Source: Comamonas sp. (GTDB lineage Bacteria; Pseudomonadota; Gammaproteobacteria; Burkholderiales; Burkholderiaceae_C). Taken from it: a stretch of DNA of 36,674 nt. Below, piece after piece: positions 1 through 5,541 of the stretch. A model generated the notes under the pieces. The model was not told the origin of the DNA and searched no databases. It worked only from the letters and a program-made list of their open reading frames with translations. The DNA lies in NCBI GenBank assembly GCA_015478895.1, contig JADMKK010000015.1, positions 1 to 36,674 on the forward strand. The letters run 5' to 3'. Within the stretch, counting starts at the first letter, position 1. Every line of letters begins with the position of its first letter. The position numbers and the translations under genes were made by a program.

Positions 1-2
1 CA

Positions 3-92
3 GAAGAACTCAGCAAACCATGGGAGCGCGACCCGCGCCCAGCACCACCGCCGCTGCCCATGAGTAGCTACTACAACGACCGGCCCGCTTGA
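3..92 (+). CDS. C-terminal end of a phage-type protein (partial)
   Basis: The reading frame starting at base 3 is open from the window edge to a TGA at 90-92 and encodes about 29 residues. They include a proline-rich run (RPAPPPLP) followed by MSSYYNDRPA. The other two forward frames stop at 61-63 and 65-67. A rho-independent terminator begins over the stop codon, as expected at the end of a transcription unit. The family cannot be recognised from so short a tail. Its position upstream of small phage-like ORFs suggests a prophage gene. The frame choice is likely but not certain. Confidence 0.4.
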   Translation, partial: EELSKPWERDPRPAPPPLPMSSYYNDRPA

Positions 93-110
93 TGCGGGTT
101 TTGTTTTTTC
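84..110 (+). terminator. Rho-independent terminator directly upstream of a gene
   Basis: CCCGC (84-88) and GCGGG (94-98) form a short GC stem, followed by TTTTGTTTTTT. Its 3' half, GCGGGTTTTGTTTTTTCT (94-111), recurs exactly at 1709-1726. In both places a GGAG-type ribosome binding site and an ATG follow within about 20 bases. Confidence 0.65.
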
Positions 111-123
111 TCAGGAGAGATGC

Positions 124-240
124 ATGGCCCAAACCAGCCGCCGCGCACGTCAACGCCGCGAAAAGCGCGCCCCGATCCTTGATTTCGATGACTTCCAAGA
201 GCCATCACAATGCTGCGATGACTCCTTGGGAAGCGGCTGA
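124..240 (+). CDS. Small basic protein, copy 1 of a duplicated ORF
   Basis: This 38-residue ORF starts at ATG 124. A GGAGAG ribosome binding site lies at 114-119, only about 4 bases before the start, so the spacing is tight. The N-terminus is strongly basic (SRRARQRREKRAP) and is followed by an acidic LDFDDF stretch. A second ORF at 2372-2446 encodes nearly the same first twenty residues (SRRARQRRDKRAP, DFDEP), so the two are paralogous. Conservation of the peptide supports real translation. The Arg-rich head could bind nucleic acid, but that is inference. The 3' half overlaps the next ORF in another frame. Confidence 0.5.
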   Translation: MAQTSRRARQRREKRAPILDFDDFQEPSQCCDDSLGSG

Positions 241-361
241 CAAAGCCTATCAACTCCATCACGGTATTTGCCCGGCATGCAAAGTCGCAGCCTGTGCCCA
301 CCGCATGGCCGAACGCGCCGAATCCCAGGCCCGCCGCAACACTAACCAAAACGCGCTATAG
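188..361 (+). CDS. Small phage-type protein with a Cys pair
   Basis: A 57-residue ORF from ATG 188, or 47 residues from ATG 218. It overlaps the 3' half of the preceding small basic ORF in a different frame, so translation may be coupled. The sequence MTPWEAADKAYQLHHG is followed by CPACKVAACAHR. This has three cysteines and a histidine close together and might bind zinc, which is inference. The ORF ends just before a 90-bp intergenic repeat. I do not recognise a named family. Small proteins of this kind are common in prophages, and the start is uncertain. Confidence 0.45.
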   Translation: MTSKSHHNAAMTPWEAADKAYQLHHGICPACKVAACAHRMAERAESQARRNTNQNAL

Positions 362-363
362 CT

Positions 364-453
364 TAAATAGCAGCATGCCGTAGTGAAAGCTTGCATTTCA
401 AATGAAAAGTATTTGAAAACAAGCATTTACTATGGCACTTAGCTATTAATTTG
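364..453. repeat. Intergenic repeat family, copy A
   Basis: About 90 bp, bounded by imperfect inverted ends (AAATAGCAGC on the left, GCTATTAATTT on the right). Read on the minus strand it shares TTTCAAATACTTTT and CACTACGGC with copies B (9377-9471) and C (22593-22681), which have TTTCAGATGCTTTT or TTTCAGATACTTTT and CACAACGGC at matching spacing. It lies between the forward ORF ending at 361 and the reverse gene ending at 519, so its genes converge, as they do at both other copies. Confidence 0.7.
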
Positions 454-464
454 TTCAACCATCT

Positions 465-496
465 AGCCCGCCGGGGGCAAGCCGCACGGGCTTTTT
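465..496 (+). terminator. Rho-independent terminator
   Basis: AGCCCG (465-470) pairs with CGGGCT (487-492), followed by TTTTA. It would end transcription coming from the small phage ORFs on the left. On the opposite strand the stem lacks a good T-run. Confidence 0.6.
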
Positions 497-518
497 AATG
501 ACTAAAGGATGGCTCAGC

Positions 519-707
519 TCAGTGCTTTTTATCCGCCGCCCGCCCTGAGCCAGACTTTTTGCCACCGCCGTCTTGCTTGTTCACGGTCGACCAAGCAATT
601 TCTTGCGCTTTGTCTTCACTAGCACCACGCTTTTCGTAGCTTTCTTCAATGTGCTCAGCTTGGCGTTTTTGCTTGTCTGTATAAGCAGATTTGTCACCAC
701 GAGGCAT
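519..707 (-). CDS. Small hydrophilic 'plasmid stabilization'-type protein (PRGDK family)
   Basis: A 62-residue protein starting at ATG 707 after a strong AAAGGAGC site at about 711-720; the GTG three bases upstream is too close to that site. It begins MPRGDKSAYTDKQKRQAEHI and continues with an ESYEKRG, a DKAQEIAWSTVNK segment and a Gly/Lys-rich tail (GGGKKSGSGRAADKK). This matches a family of short, very hydrophilic bacterial proteins often labelled 'plasmid stabilization protein', although that label has little experimental support that I know of. It is likely cytoplasmic and unstructured to helical. It lies divergent from a Q/N-rich micro-protein and near a PRC-barrel gene, which suggests a stress-response set. 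Confidence 0.75.
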   Translation of the reverse strand: MPRGDKSAYTDKQKRQAEHIEESYEKRGASEDKAQEIAWSTVNKQDGGGKKSGSGRAADKKH

Positions 708-894
708 CACAAGCTCCTTTCAAAGTAAGGAACTTCAAGTTACCTTTAGACCGAAACTAGAAAGTAAAAAATTGTCAATATTTAAAAATTGGGTAAGCGT
801 AAAAGATTCCTACATTGCGACTGTCGTTCATCGAAGATCCTTGGATTCAGGTTAAGCAATCACGCTTGCCTGCCAACCTCAAGGAGTAATGGAG
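708..894. promoter_or_regulatory. Divergent AT-rich intergenic region
   Basis: These 187 bases separate the reverse PRGDK-type gene from the forward Q/N-rich gene and must hold both promoters. The stretch 755-800 is markedly AT-rich (AAAAAATTGTCAATATTTAAAAATT) in contrast to its neighbours. I see no convincing -35/-10 pair or clean operator, so only the regional assignment is made. Confidence 0.4.
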
Positions 895-1071
895 ATGTCG
901 CAACACAATCAAGCACAGAATCCCAGCCAAAAGGATCAGCAGCAGCAACAAAATCCTAACCAGCCGCAAGAACAGGGTGGCCAAAATTCAGGCCAGCAGC
1001 AACAGCAAAACCCTGGCCAAAACAACCAAGGCCAGCAGGGTCAAAACAACCAGCAAAATAATCAGCGCTAA
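895..1071 (+). CDS. Q/N-rich low-complexity micro-protein
   Basis: A 58-residue ORF. ATG 895 is preferred because AAGGAG at 881-886 is 8 bases upstream; ATG 889 would be only 2 bases from it. After MSQHNQAQNPSQKD the sequence is almost entirely Gln, Asn, Gly and Pro, with two poly-Gln runs of five and repeated NPGQ/GQQ/NNQ units. No cysteine, signal peptide or membrane segment is seen. A strong terminator follows at 1094-1121. The composition resembles hydrophilin-like or prion-like disordered proteins; a desiccation or stress role is inference from composition and neighbours. It is a real gene by RBS, terminator and codon continuity. Confidence 0.7.
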   Translation: MSQHNQAQNPSQKDQQQQQNPNQPQEQGGQNSGQQQQQNPGQNNQGQQGQNNQQNNQR

Positions 1072-1093
1072 CTGATTTGCTTGGGCGTCTAAT

Positions 1094-1121
1094 AGGGCAG
1101 ATCATTGATTCTGCCCTTTTT
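1094..1121 (+). terminator. Rho-independent terminator
   Basis: AGGGCAGA (1094-1101) and TCTGCCCT (1110-1117) form an 8-bp perfect stem followed by TTTT. It ends the Q/N-rich gene and lies only 7 bases before the AAGGAG site of the PRC-barrel gene, so that gene either depends on readthrough or has a promoter overlapping the terminator. Confidence 0.8.
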
Positions 1122-1138
1122 CGTTGAAAGGAGAAGCA

Positions 1139-1495
1139 ATGCAAAGATCTGAGACTGATTCTTCAGTCATCTCATCGTCTCGAGTAAACGGCACGAATGT
1201 TTACAACTTAAGCGGTGTAAAGCTGGGAAGCATTGACTCTCTGATGATCGACAAATTCTCAGGCCAAGTCCGCTACGCTGTGATGGAGTTGGGCGGTTTT
1301 CTGGGCATGGGCGCTGACCTGTACCCCCTGCCCTGGAACAGCCTGAAATACGATACCGAGTACGGTGGCTATCTGGTATTTGTGACCAAAGAGCAGCTGA
1401 ACAATGCGCCACGCTATGACAGTAATACTAGGCCGGACTACACAGACGAATACGGTCGCCGCGTTTACAAACACTACGGCGTTCCTTACTTGTGA
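1139..1495 (+). CDS. PRC-barrel domain protein
   Basis: A 118-residue protein from ATG 1139, with AAGGAG at 1128-1133 giving 5-base spacing. Residues about 15-85 match the PRC-barrel fold: VNGTNVYNLSGVKLGSIDSLMIDKFSGQVRYAVMEL is the typical 'G..V.N..GE.LG.I.D.MID...G.V.YAV' pattern, followed by GGFLGMGADLYPLPW. The C-terminus is charged and tyrosine-rich (DEYGRRVYKHYGVPYL). PRC-barrel proteins of this size are common stress-associated proteins of unknown biochemical role. No signal peptide is seen. With the Q/N-rich and PRGDK genes it forms a non-phage insert within the integrated element; a terminator follows at 1542. Confidence 0.85.
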   Translation: MQRSETDSSVISSSRVNGTNVYNLSGVKLGSIDSLMIDKFSGQVRYAVMELGGFLGMGADLYPLPWNSLKYDTEYGGYLVFVTKEQLNNAPRYDSNTRPDYTDEYGRRVYKHYGVPYL

Positions 1496-1541
1496 TTACG
1501 GCCTTTGAAAGCTCATAGAAGACAGATCTTCTAAAGATTCC

Positions 1542-1567
1542 CAAGCCAGTAAATGCTGGCTTTTTTA
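1542..1567 (+). terminator. Rho-independent terminator of the PRC-barrel gene
   Basis: AAGCCAG and CTGGCTT pair around AAATG, followed by TTTTTA, 46 bases after the stop codon. Confidence 0.8.
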
Positions 1568-1584
1568 TTATCTCTTGCTTGCCA

Positions 1585-1610
1585 GCAAAGCAAAGCAAAG
1601 CAAAGCAAAG
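1585..1610. repeat. Pentanucleotide tandem repeat (GCAAA)5
   Basis: Five perfect GCAAA units (1585-1609) plus one further G, in the gap between the PRC-barrel terminator and the next terminator-RBS leader. No gene overlaps it. Confidence 0.9.
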
Positions 1611-1689
1611 GAAGCTACCTAGTTCCCTAGCACCTATCGATTACTCGGCAAGTATTTGAACTAAGTTTTACCCATCCCGACCAACCCAG

Positions 1690-1725
1690 CCCGCCCGGTG
1701 CATGCCGTGCGGGTTTTGTTTTTTC
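1690..1725 (+). terminator. Terminator-type leader, second copy
   Basis: CCCGC (1690-1694) and GCGGG (1709-1713) enclose a secondary hairpin (CGGTGCATGCCG). TTTTGTTTTTT follows and then directly the CTGGAG ribosome binding site of the next gene. The block GCGGGTTTTGTTTTTTCT is identical to 94-111. Confidence 0.65.
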
Positions 1726-1736
1726 TGGAGATAGAC

Positions 1737-2369
1737 ATGACCCAAGACAAATGCCAAGGCTGCGCAGTACAGCAAGGCTATGTGCCAGTGGGGGCTGTAG
1801 CGCAGATTCAAGACGCGTCGCGCCTGCCTGAAATCAAGGACATGCTGAACTCGCCTCAAACCCTTAACAACAACGACCGCGCGTTTTGGGTTCTTGGCTG
1901 GAACGAATGCCGCGATGCAGCAAAGTCACTGATTGCGCACATTGCAGAACTGGAAGCCCAGCTTGCAGCAGTGCAGCAGGGAGTGCCCTTGTTTTATTTC
2001 AATCCCAGCGATGCAAAAAACTATCAAAACGCGCAAGGCCGTTTTGACTGCGGCGCGCTACCGGTGAGCAAGAAGCCCTGCAGCTACTACACATCCCCGC
2101 TCTACACCAACCCCACCCAGCAGGGGCTGGATGCGCAGGCACTGAGCAAATCTTTTCGCGAGTACCTGACCGTAAGTGAACACATTGATGCACCCGGGAA
2201 TGCGATGGACAGCATTGCAACTGACCTGACACGGATCGTGCTTGCAGAAGCTGAGGTTTCTGCAGTCATTGCGCGCCGAAATCACTGCAATGCAAGCGGT
2301 CAAGCTGGCGAGGATGCAGCAAACATTCGTGCTGCAGCCCTTGCAGCCCAAGCAAAGCAGGGAGCGTAA
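1737..2369 (+). CDS. Phage-type hypothetical protein (210 aa)
   Basis: Starts at ATG 1737 with GGAG at 1727-1730; an in-frame upstream start at 1698 lies within the leader hairpin and is less likely. It starts MTQDKCQGCAVQQG with a CxxC pair, then has AFWVLGWNECRDAAKSLIAHIAELEAQLAAVQQG, a helical and probably coiled-coil segment at residues 48-80. A middle part reads YYTSPLYTNPTQQGLDAQALSKSFREYL. The 'WN.CR...L..HIA.LEAQLAA.......PLYT.P' arrangement is typical of prophage proteins of unknown function in beta- and gammaproteobacteria. The last third is alanine-rich. A small basic ORF begins 2 bases after its stop, so the two are probably co-translated. Confidence 0.7.
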   Translation: MTQDKCQGCAVQQGYVPVGAVAQIQDASRLPEIKDMLNSPQTLNNNDRAFWVLGWNECRDAAKSLIAHIAELEAQLAAVQQGVPLFYFNPSDAKNYQNAQGRFDCGALPVSKKPCSYYTSPLYTNPTQQGLDAQALSKSFREYLTVSEHIDAPGNAMDSIATDLTRIVLAEAEVSAVIARRNHCNASGQAGEDAANIRAAALAAQAKQGA

Positions 2370-2371
2370 GC

Positions 2372-2446
2372 ATGAGCCGCCGCGCCCGTCAACGCCGCGA
2401 CAAGCGCGCCCCACTCCCTGATTTTGATGAACCCCAGCCCCGCTAA
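2372..2446 (+). CDS. Small basic protein, copy 2 of a duplicated ORF
   Basis: A 24-residue ORF (MSRRARQRRDKRAP, then LPDFDEPQPR) two bases after the preceding stop, with GGAG at 2361-2364. It is the counterpart of the ORF at 124-240: the same Arg-rich head and the same DFDE/DFDD acidic patch, but it stops earlier. Its stop codon sits in the loop of a terminator hairpin. The peptide is conserved between two places with different flanks, which supports genuine coding and local duplication. The function is unknown. Confidence 0.55.
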   Translation: MSRRARQRRDKRAPLPDFDEPQPR

Positions 2447-2460
2447 GTCGGGGCTTTTTT
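2436..2460 (+). terminator. Rho-independent terminator with a stop codon in its loop
   Basis: AGCCCCG (2436-2442) and CGGGGCT (2449-2455) enclose CTAAGT, which contains the TAA of the small basic ORF, followed by TTTTT. Confidence 0.85.
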
Positions 2461-2468
2461 ACGCCTGA

Positions 2469-2696
2469 ATGAATATGAGCCTTCACCTCACTGAGCAAGA
2501 AGTCAATGAGCTGTGCGCCCCACTCAAGCAGCGGGCAGCACAAGCACGATTCATTGAAGTAGTACTTGGCATCAAAGTGACCGGAAAACGTCCTGACGGC
2601 CTACCACTTGTAGGAAGAACCGCAGTGGCGCAAAAGCTCAACAATGAGCAGACACTCACGCCAAGCCCGAAATATGGATTCAAATGGAGTAAGTAA
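2469..2696 (+). CDS. DUF4224-like phage protein, probable excisionase or integrase partner
   Basis: A 75-residue protein. Residues 4-50 (SLHLTEQEVNELC, then a stretch ending GKRPDGLPLVGRTAV) follow the pattern of DUF4224 proteins, 'LT..E...LTG......Q...L...GI......DG.P.V', which commonly precede tyrosine integrases. Here an ARFIEVVLGIKV segment replaces the usual QIRWL helix. It overlaps the integrase start (TAATG, stop 2694-2696, ATG 2696), so the two are translationally coupled. No strong RBS is seen before ATG 2469, and ATG 2475 is an alternative. A DNA-binding recombination directionality role is inferred from position. Confidence 0.65.
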   Translation: MNMSLHLTEQEVNELCAPLKQRAAQARFIEVVLGIKVTGKRPDGLPLVGRTAVAQKLNNEQTLTPSPKYGFKWSK

Positions 2697-3733
2697 TGGG
2701 AAGACGACGCGAACGCGCCTCTGGCTTTGGCCTCCTGCCGCGCATGGAGGCACGCCCGCGCAAAGATGGAAAAGTAACTTATCGCTACCACCCAATTGGC
2801 GGCAAGCCCATTAACTTGGGCACAGATCGGGACGAGGCAATACGCCAAGTCCTAGGGGTGAATGCTGAAACCCATCATCAAGGGACTGTGCGCGAGCTTT
2901 GGCAGCTGTACCAAAAGACACCCAAGTGGACGGATCTGAAGCCGCGAACTCAGAACGACTATCGAATTTACAGCGTAAAGCTATTGGAAGTAATGGGGGA
3001 TGTTCCTGCGGCGCTTGTCAGGCCTACTGATATAGCTAGGTATTTGAGAGTGGAGCGCGGCGATGCGCCAGTTCGCGCCAATCGTGAAGTGGCCTTGCTG
3101 TCTAACTTGATGAATGTTGCCATTGAGCGCGGTGAAATCGATGCCAACCCCTGCAAACAAATCAAAAAGAATAGCGAAAGGCCACGCACCGAAGCACCGG
3201 AGCCAGCCGAACTAAGCGCCTTTTTGGATTGGTTGTTCCGCTCTGGGCCGCACAACAGAACCATTGCTCTTATGGCTGAGTTCGCAGCATTGGCCGGTTC
3301 AAGGCGCGTTGAGTTCTTGGACCTGCAAGTCCCTCAAATCGACATGAAGGCCAAGGAGATAAGGCTTATGCGTGCCAAGCAGCACCGAGGGATGATGAAG
3401 GCCGAGACGATTCAGATGGGGCCAGCAATGGAGAGTTTGGCGCTTCGCTTACTGGCGTTGCCCCGTCCAGAAACATCGCTGCATGTATTCAACAGCACCA
3501 AAGGCAATCCGTTGACAGAATCTGCATTCCTGTCTGGCTGGCAGCGCGCCATGGTGGCGGCAGTTAAAGAGGGGGTGATCAGCAAGCGCTTCACTTTCCA
3601 CGACCTTCGTGCGTTCTACACGACGCAGTACAAGGAAGCGCACGGAACCTTGCCAGAACTGCATGCCAATGCAGCGACAACAGCAAGGATTTACGACCGC
3701 TCCAAGGTATCAAAGCGGTCTTCTTTGCGCTAG
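2696..3733 (+). CDS. Tyrosine-family site-specific integrase
   Basis: A 345-residue phage integrase, complete by length. A basic N-terminal arm-binding region is followed by a SAM-like core-binding domain (about 62-155) and the catalytic domain (about 165-340). Visible catalytic residues are R203 in AGSRRVEFLDL, H302 and R305 in FHDLRAFY, and the nucleophile Y333 in TTARIYDR. The usual second His/Trp position before Tyr is probably H323 in LPELHAN. It sits directly beside tRNA-Lys, whose 3' end faces it, the usual layout for integration into the tRNA 3' end. It is coupled to the upstream DUF4224-like gene. All key residues are present, so it may be active. Confidence 0.93.
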   Translation: MGRRRERASGFGLLPRMEARPRKDGKVTYRYHPIGGKPINLGTDRDEAIRQVLGVNAETHHQGTVRELWQLYQKTPKWTDLKPRTQNDYRIYSVKLLEVMGDVPAALVRPTDIARYLRVERGDAPVRANREVALLSNLMNVAIERGEIDANPCKQIKKNSERPRTEAPEPAELSAFLDWLFRSGPHNRTIALMAEFAALAGSRRVEFLDLQVPQIDMKAKEIRLMRAKQHRGMMKAETIQMGPAMESLALRLLALPRPETSLHVFNSTKGNPLTESAFLSGWQRAMVAAVKEGVISKRFTFHDLRAFYTTQYKEAHGTLPELHANAATTARIYDRSKVSKRSSLR

Positions 3734-3738
3734 CGAAT

Positions 3739-3755
3739 ATTCCCACCGTGGGAAT
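3739..3755. promoter_or_regulatory. 17-bp palindrome next to the integrase stop
   Basis: ATTCCCAC-C-GTGGGAAT is a perfect palindrome with a single central base, 5 bases after the integrase stop and 50 bases before the tRNA 3' end. It has no T-run, so it is not an obvious terminator. A protein-binding site, for example for the integrase or its partner, is possible but unproven. Confidence 0.45.
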
Positions 3756-3764
3756 AAAACGAAA

Positions 3765-3797
3765 AAAGCGCTACAACTATAATAGCTGTAGCGCTTT
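3765..3797. terminator. Bidirectional terminator between integrase and tRNA-Lys
   Basis: AAAGCGCTACA (3765-3775) and TGTAGCGCTTT (3787-3797) are perfect 11-bp arms around ACTATAATAGC. A-rich and T-rich flanks on the respective strands let it terminate both the forward integrase and the reverse tRNA transcript. Confidence 0.7.
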
Positions 3798-3804
3798 GTA
3801 TTCT

Positions 3805-3880
3805 TGGTGGGCCCTGCGAGATTCGAACTCGCGACCAACGGATTAAAAGTCCGCTGCTCTACCGACTGAGCTAAAGGCCC
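3805..3880 (-). tRNA. tRNA-Lys (anticodon TTT)
   Basis: A 76-base tRNA on the minus strand with the 3' CCA encoded (3805-3807). It begins GGGCCTT and ends AGGGCCC-A-CCA, giving a 7-bp acceptor stem with one G-U pair. The D arm (AGCTCAGTCGGTAGAGC), an anticodon loop CTTTTAA flanked by GCGGA/TCCGT, and the T arm (GCGAGTTCGAATCTCGC) are all normal. Its 3' end faces the integrase and is the likely attachment site of the element at 1-3733; the matching distal att copy would lie left of the window. Confidence 0.97.
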
Positions 3881-3961
3881 TACCGCTTCGTCAAACAAGC
3901 TGTTTAACTAGCGAATGAATGAATTGTAGCAGCGATTTTTTGGCGTTTTTCCGAAAGCGTG

Positions 3962-4786
3962 CTATTTTTTGAAGTTTCTGGAAATTTCTTCCAAAACCCA
4001 CCCCGCAGCACATTGGCCGAACGTGGCAGTCACAGCGACTACCGAACCATAGCCACTGCAATTCAGACTGCCGTCTGCACCTTCAACCGCGCAAGAAGCA
4101 TCAGGCTGCGCTACGGATTCACGGCTAAAGACTGTGACGACCGACATTTTCTTGCCGTCTTTTGGCGCGTTGTACTCTTTACGCAAGCGATAACGCAACT
4201 GCGCCAGCAAGGGGTCGTGGGTGACTTTAGATAAGTCATCGACCTCTACCTTGTGTGCAAGGCGTTTGCCACCCGCAGCACCTACCGTAATAAACAAGCG
4301 TTTATGGCGGCGAGCCCATTGCGCCATTGCAGTTTTAGCTTTGACTTGGTCGCAAGCATCTATGACTGCATCGACTCCAGCAGGAAGAATGTCAGGCCAG
4401 TTCGCAGGCTCCACGAACTCTTCAATGCAATACACAACACAAGCAGGGTTGATTTGTGCAATCCGTTCACGCATGGCATCCACTTTGGCTTTGCCAACGG
4501 TGTCAGTCAGCGCGTGAATTTGACGGTTGATATTCGATTCAGCCACATTGTCTAGATCGATGAGTGTCAAAGTGCCAACGCCGCTACGAGCCAGGGCTTC
4601 CACAGACCAGGAACCAACACCACCTATTCCGACAACTGCAATGTGTGCACCACGAATGGAAGCAGCACCTTTTACGCCATACAAGCGCTCAAGACCACCA
4701 AAGCGACGCTGCAAGTCAGCATCCCCAAAAAGACCATCGCCGGCAGTGCCGGCGATGGTCATACTGACATTCTCAGAGGAGGTCAT
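3962..4786 (-). CDS. tcdA: tRNA threonylcarbamoyladenosine dehydratase TcdA
   Basis: A 274-residue E1-like (ThiF/MoeB/HesA) enzyme that catalyses ATP-dependent cyclisation of t6A37 to ct6A in ANN-decoding tRNAs. The adenylation fold shows a Rossmann motif AVVGIGGVGSWSVEALARSG at about 50-69, LIDLDNVAESNINRQ with the conserved Asp and Arg, and VDAVIDACDQVKAK. The C-terminal part, HDPLLAQLRYRLRK...VTVFSRE, is typical of the TcdA/CsdL subfamily rather than MoeB. The ATG at 4786 overlaps the cpoB stop (ATGA), so it is coupled to the tol-pal operon tail; a GTG three bases upstream is unlikely. The length fits E. coli TcdA (about 268). Confidence 0.93.
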   Translation of the reverse strand: MTSSENVSMTIAGTAGDGLFGDADLQRRFGGLERLYGVKGAASIRGAHIAVVGIGGVGSWSVEALARSGVGTLTLIDLDNVAESNINRQIHALTDTVGKAKVDAMRERIAQINPACVVYCIEEFVEPANWPDILPAGVDAVIDACDQVKAKTAMAQWARRHKRLFITVGAAGGKRLAHKVEVDDLSKVTHDPLLAQLRYRLRKEYNAPKDGKKMSVVTVFSRESVAQPDASCAVEGADGSLNCSGYGSVVAVTATFGQCAAGWVLEEISRNFKK

Positions 4787-5538
4787 CACTTCAAACGTTG
4801 CAGGCGCTCAGCCGCCGTAGTTGCGGCTTCAGTGCCCGGATAATCTTTCACCAAATCTTGCAGCGTTTTGACTGCGCCCTTGGTGTCTTTAAGTTCTAGC
4901 TGGCAATTGGCAATTGACAAAGCAGCATCTGCAGCACGTACGTGCTGTGGGGCTGCGCTGAGCATGGAGCGGAAATTCGCAATGGCTTCCTTGTAATCCC
5001 GACCTGCGTATTGCGTATTGCCTAGCCAAAAACGTGCAGATGGTATGTAGCCACTGCCAGGGTAAGTATTGATGAAACTTGCAAAGGCTTTGCGTGCTTG
5101 TGCAAATTCACCCGCACGAAATTGCTGCAACGCGCTCTCAAAATCACGCTTTTCAGCGGGATCTGCCGAAAATTCCAGTCCGTCGATTTGAACTTGTGTG
5201 GGCTCAAACTTTCGCAATCGGTCATCGATACCAGTTGCCAAGTCTTTCTGGCGGCGCTGCAACTCCGAAACTTCACGGGTTAGTTGCTCGTTTTGACCAT
5301 GCAGTTTGGCCATTTCGCTACGCATGGACTCAATCTGCGATTGCAACGCCAGCATGCTTCGGCGCATTTGCGCAGATTCTTCGGTGCTGGTGTCAAAACG
5401 CTGGCGTAGTTCCAAAATGGCACGGCGCGCTTCTGCGTCTTCCAAAAAAGCGTGTGCGGGAGCAACAAAAACCGTACACAGGCTGAAAGCAGCCAGTGCA
5501 CGGACTGTCATCCGCAAAGGTCCATTGCGAATGCTCAT
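4786..5538 (-). CDS. cpoB: Cell division coordinator CpoB (YbgF)
   Basis: A 250-residue periplasmic protein that links peptidoglycan synthesis (PBP1B/LpoB) with Tol-driven outer-membrane constriction in E. coli. Residues 10-30 (MTVRALAAFSLCTVFVAPAHA) are a signal peptide, so ATG 5511 is a possible alternative start. Residues about 35-105 form the trimerising coiled coil (EARRAILELRQRFD...LQSQIESMRSEMAKLHGQNEQL). Three tetratricopeptide-like repeats follow, with GSGYIPSARFWLGNTQYAGRDYKEAIANFR as the signature block. It lies 3 bases after pal and overlaps tcdA, in the standard tolB-pal-cpoB order. The length is typical. Confidence 0.93.
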   Translation of the reverse strand: MSIRNGPLRMTVRALAAFSLCTVFVAPAHAFLEDAEARRAILELRQRFDTSTEESAQMRRSMLALQSQIESMRSEMAKLHGQNEQLTREVSELQRRQKDLATGIDDRLRKFEPTQVQIDGLEFSADPAEKRDFESALQQFRAGEFAQARKAFASFINTYPGSGYIPSARFWLGNTQYAGRDYKEAIANFRSMLSAAPQHVRAADAALSIANCQLELKDTKGAVKTLQDLVKDYPGTEAATTAAERLQRLK

Positions 5539-5541
5539 GCT

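Noticed and set aside
3710..3898. Minus-strand ORF reading PLAQSVEQRTFNPLVASSNLAGPT
   Set aside because: This is the well-known false translation of the tRNA-Lys gene and its flanks.
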